Positions 62,887-64,000 of a stretch of 64,000 nt of DNA are shown here, one piece after another. Below the pieces are notes generated by a model. The model was not told where the DNA came from, made no database searches, and was given only the letters and a program-made list of their open reading frames with translations. Where the stretch lies: NCBI GenBank assembly GCA_902785785.1, contig CADAAA010000003.1, positions 124,001 through 188,000 on the forward strand. The letters run 5' to 3'. Source of the stretch: an uncultured Bacteroidia bacterium. Lineage in GTDB: Bacteria; Bacteroidota; Bacteroidia; Bacteroidales; UBA932. The position numbers were made by a program, and so were the translations under genes. How positions within the stretch are numbered: the first letter of the stretch is position 1; each line of letters opens with the position of its first letter.

Positions 62887-64000
62887 ATGGCCGATATCAA
62901 CAAAACCGTAGAGAATGCCGCCGAGCCGCGCAAGCTCAACTTCCTCGAGGAGATCATCGAAAAGGACCTCGCAGAGGGCAAGTACGAAAGCATCCTCACG
63001 CGTTTCCCCCCGGAGCCGAACGGCTACCTCCACCTGGGCCACGCCAAGAGCCTTTGCATCAACTTTGGACTTGCCGAGAAATACGGCGGCAAGACCAATC
63101 TCCGCTACGACGACACCAACCCCACCAAGGAGGATACCGAGTACGTCGACGCCATCAAGGAGGACATCAAGTGGCTCGGATTCCAGTGGGAGAAGGAATG
63201 CTACGCTTCCGACTATTTCGACCAGCTCTATGAGTGGGCCGAGCAGATGATCATGAAGGGGCAGGCCTATGTCGACGACCAGACTCTGGAGGAGATGCGC
63301 GAGAACCGCGGCACCGTGGACAAGCCCGGTACCGACAGCCCCTGGCGCAACCGTTCCGTCGAGGAGAATCTCCGGCTGTTCCGCGAGATGAAGGCCGGCA
63401 AGTACGCCGACGGCGAGAAGGTGCTCCGCGCCAAGATCGACATGGCCCATCCGAACATGATGTTCCGCGACCCTATCCTGTACCGCATCAAGCATGCGCA
63501 CCATCACAGGACCGGTGACAAGTGGTGCATCTATCCGATGTACGACTACACCCACGGTCAGTGCGACTCCATCGAGCATATCACCCATTCCATCTGTACC
63601 CTCGAGTTCGACGTCCACAGGCCCCTGTACGACTGGTTCATCGAGACGCTCGGCATCTATCCGAGCCATCAGTACGAGTTCGCGAGGCTGAACCTCACCT
63701 ATACCCTCATGAGCAAGCGCAAGCTCCTGGAGCTTGTGCAGAAGGGATTCGTCTCGGGCTGGGACGATCCGCGCATGCCTACGCTGTGCGGCGTCCGCCG
63801 CCGCGGATACACGCCCGAGGCGCTCAAGATGTTCTGCGACAAGATCGGCGTCAGCAAGCGCGACCAGCTCATGGACATCCAGTTGCTGGAGTGGTGCGTC
63901 CGTCAGGACCTCAACGCCCGTTCCAACCGCTACATGGTGGTGTCGGACGATCCCATCAAGGTCACGCTGACCAACTGGGAGCCGGGCAAGGTCGAATGGT
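62887..64000 (+). CDS. glnS: Glutaminyl-tRNA synthetase, 5' part
   Basis: 371 codons before the window ends. [18 protein letters not shown] carries the class I HIGH-type motif, [12 protein letters not shown] follows, and [11 protein letters not shown] is the KMSKS loop; [20 protein letters not shown] is typical of GlnRS as opposed to GluRS. N-terminal start [15 protein letters not shown]-terminal anticodon-binding beta barrels lie beyond the window. Confidence 0.95.
   Translation, partial: MADINKTVENAAEPRKLNFLEEIIEKDLAEGKYESILTRFPPEPNGYLHLGHAKSLCINFGLAEKYGGKTNLRYDDTNPTKEDTEYVDAIKEDIKWLGFQWEKECYASDYFDQLYEWAEQMIMKGQAYVDDQTLEEMRENRGTVDKPGTDSPWRNRSVEENLRLFREMKAGKYADGEKVLRAKIDMAHPNMMFRDPILYRIKHAHHHRTGDKWCIYPMYDYTHGQCDSIEHITHSICTLEFDVHRPLYDWFIETLGIYPSHQYEFARLNLTYTLMSKRKLLELVQKGFVSGWDDPRMPTLCGVRRRGYTPEALKMFCDKIGVSKRDQLMDIQLLEWCVRQDLNARSNRYMVVSDDPIKVTLTNWEPGKVEW

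Overview
The window reads as chromosomal DNA of a GC-rich member of the Bacteroidales. The evidence is a SusC/SusD pair, lipoprotein signal peptides on glycoside hydrolases, the promoter consensus TTTG-N19..22-TAnnTTTG in front of several genes, and the gene set menA, menG, holA, yicC, glnS and a GDP-fucose pathway. I assign no genus. Most of the window is GC-rich. Positions of about 27.2 to 40.5 kb are conspicuously AT-rich, and 22.9 to 25.5 kb is intermediate; both look acquired.

Layout. 1-4.8 kb: end of a lytic transglycosylase, menA, a repeat-filled gap, menG and an AraC regulator. 5-22 kb: a polysaccharide utilisation locus made of an L-galactose/L-fucose dehydrogenase-like reductase, SusC, SusD, GH95, GH2, GH31 and GH54. 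The enzyme order fits stepwise removal of Fuc-Gal-Xyl and arabinofuranosyl side chains, with xyloglucan the best guess. 22.2-25.5 kb: superoxide dismutase, an AAA ATPase behind a palindrome-bearing promoter, a remnant of a capE-like gene, and a DUF3791/DUF3990 pair that may be a toxin-antitoxin system. 25.9-47.8 kb: a surface-polysaccharide locus. It has a truncated TagD-Gfo/Idh fusion, a decayed dTDP-rhamnose operon with only rfbC intact, then wzx, an acyltransferase, a wzy-like gene, glycosyltransferases, a PglC-like initiating transferase, two ATP-grasp ligases around a cysteine-hydrolase-like lipoprotein, a DegT aminotransferase, a nucleotidyltransferase, wbuC, gmd, fcl and a cytidylyltransferase/kinase. 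48.3-64 kb: housekeeping genes (DUF819, xerC, cca, a small nuclease-like gene, tRNA-Ser, a SIMPL protein, hpf, holA, an ABC exporter, a split 5'-nucleotidase, yicC and the start of glnS).

The most unusual property is the intergenic DNA. At least five arrays share one architecture: a hairpin of about 27 bp, a linker of 23-24 bp and an exact period of 50 or 51 bp, although their stem sequences are unrelated. A separate 110-bp element with terminal inverted repeats occurs three times, with compensatory stem changes. Two copies of an approximately 76-nt candidate small RNA, each with its own promoter and terminator, lie upstream of wbuC and gmd; one copy leads into a 44-codon ORF. Short GC-rich, hairpin-rich in-frame insertions sit inside menG, xerC, a DUF819 gene and a nucleotidyltransferase.

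All calls come from reading the sequence and its translations. No database search, GC calculation or folding program was run.
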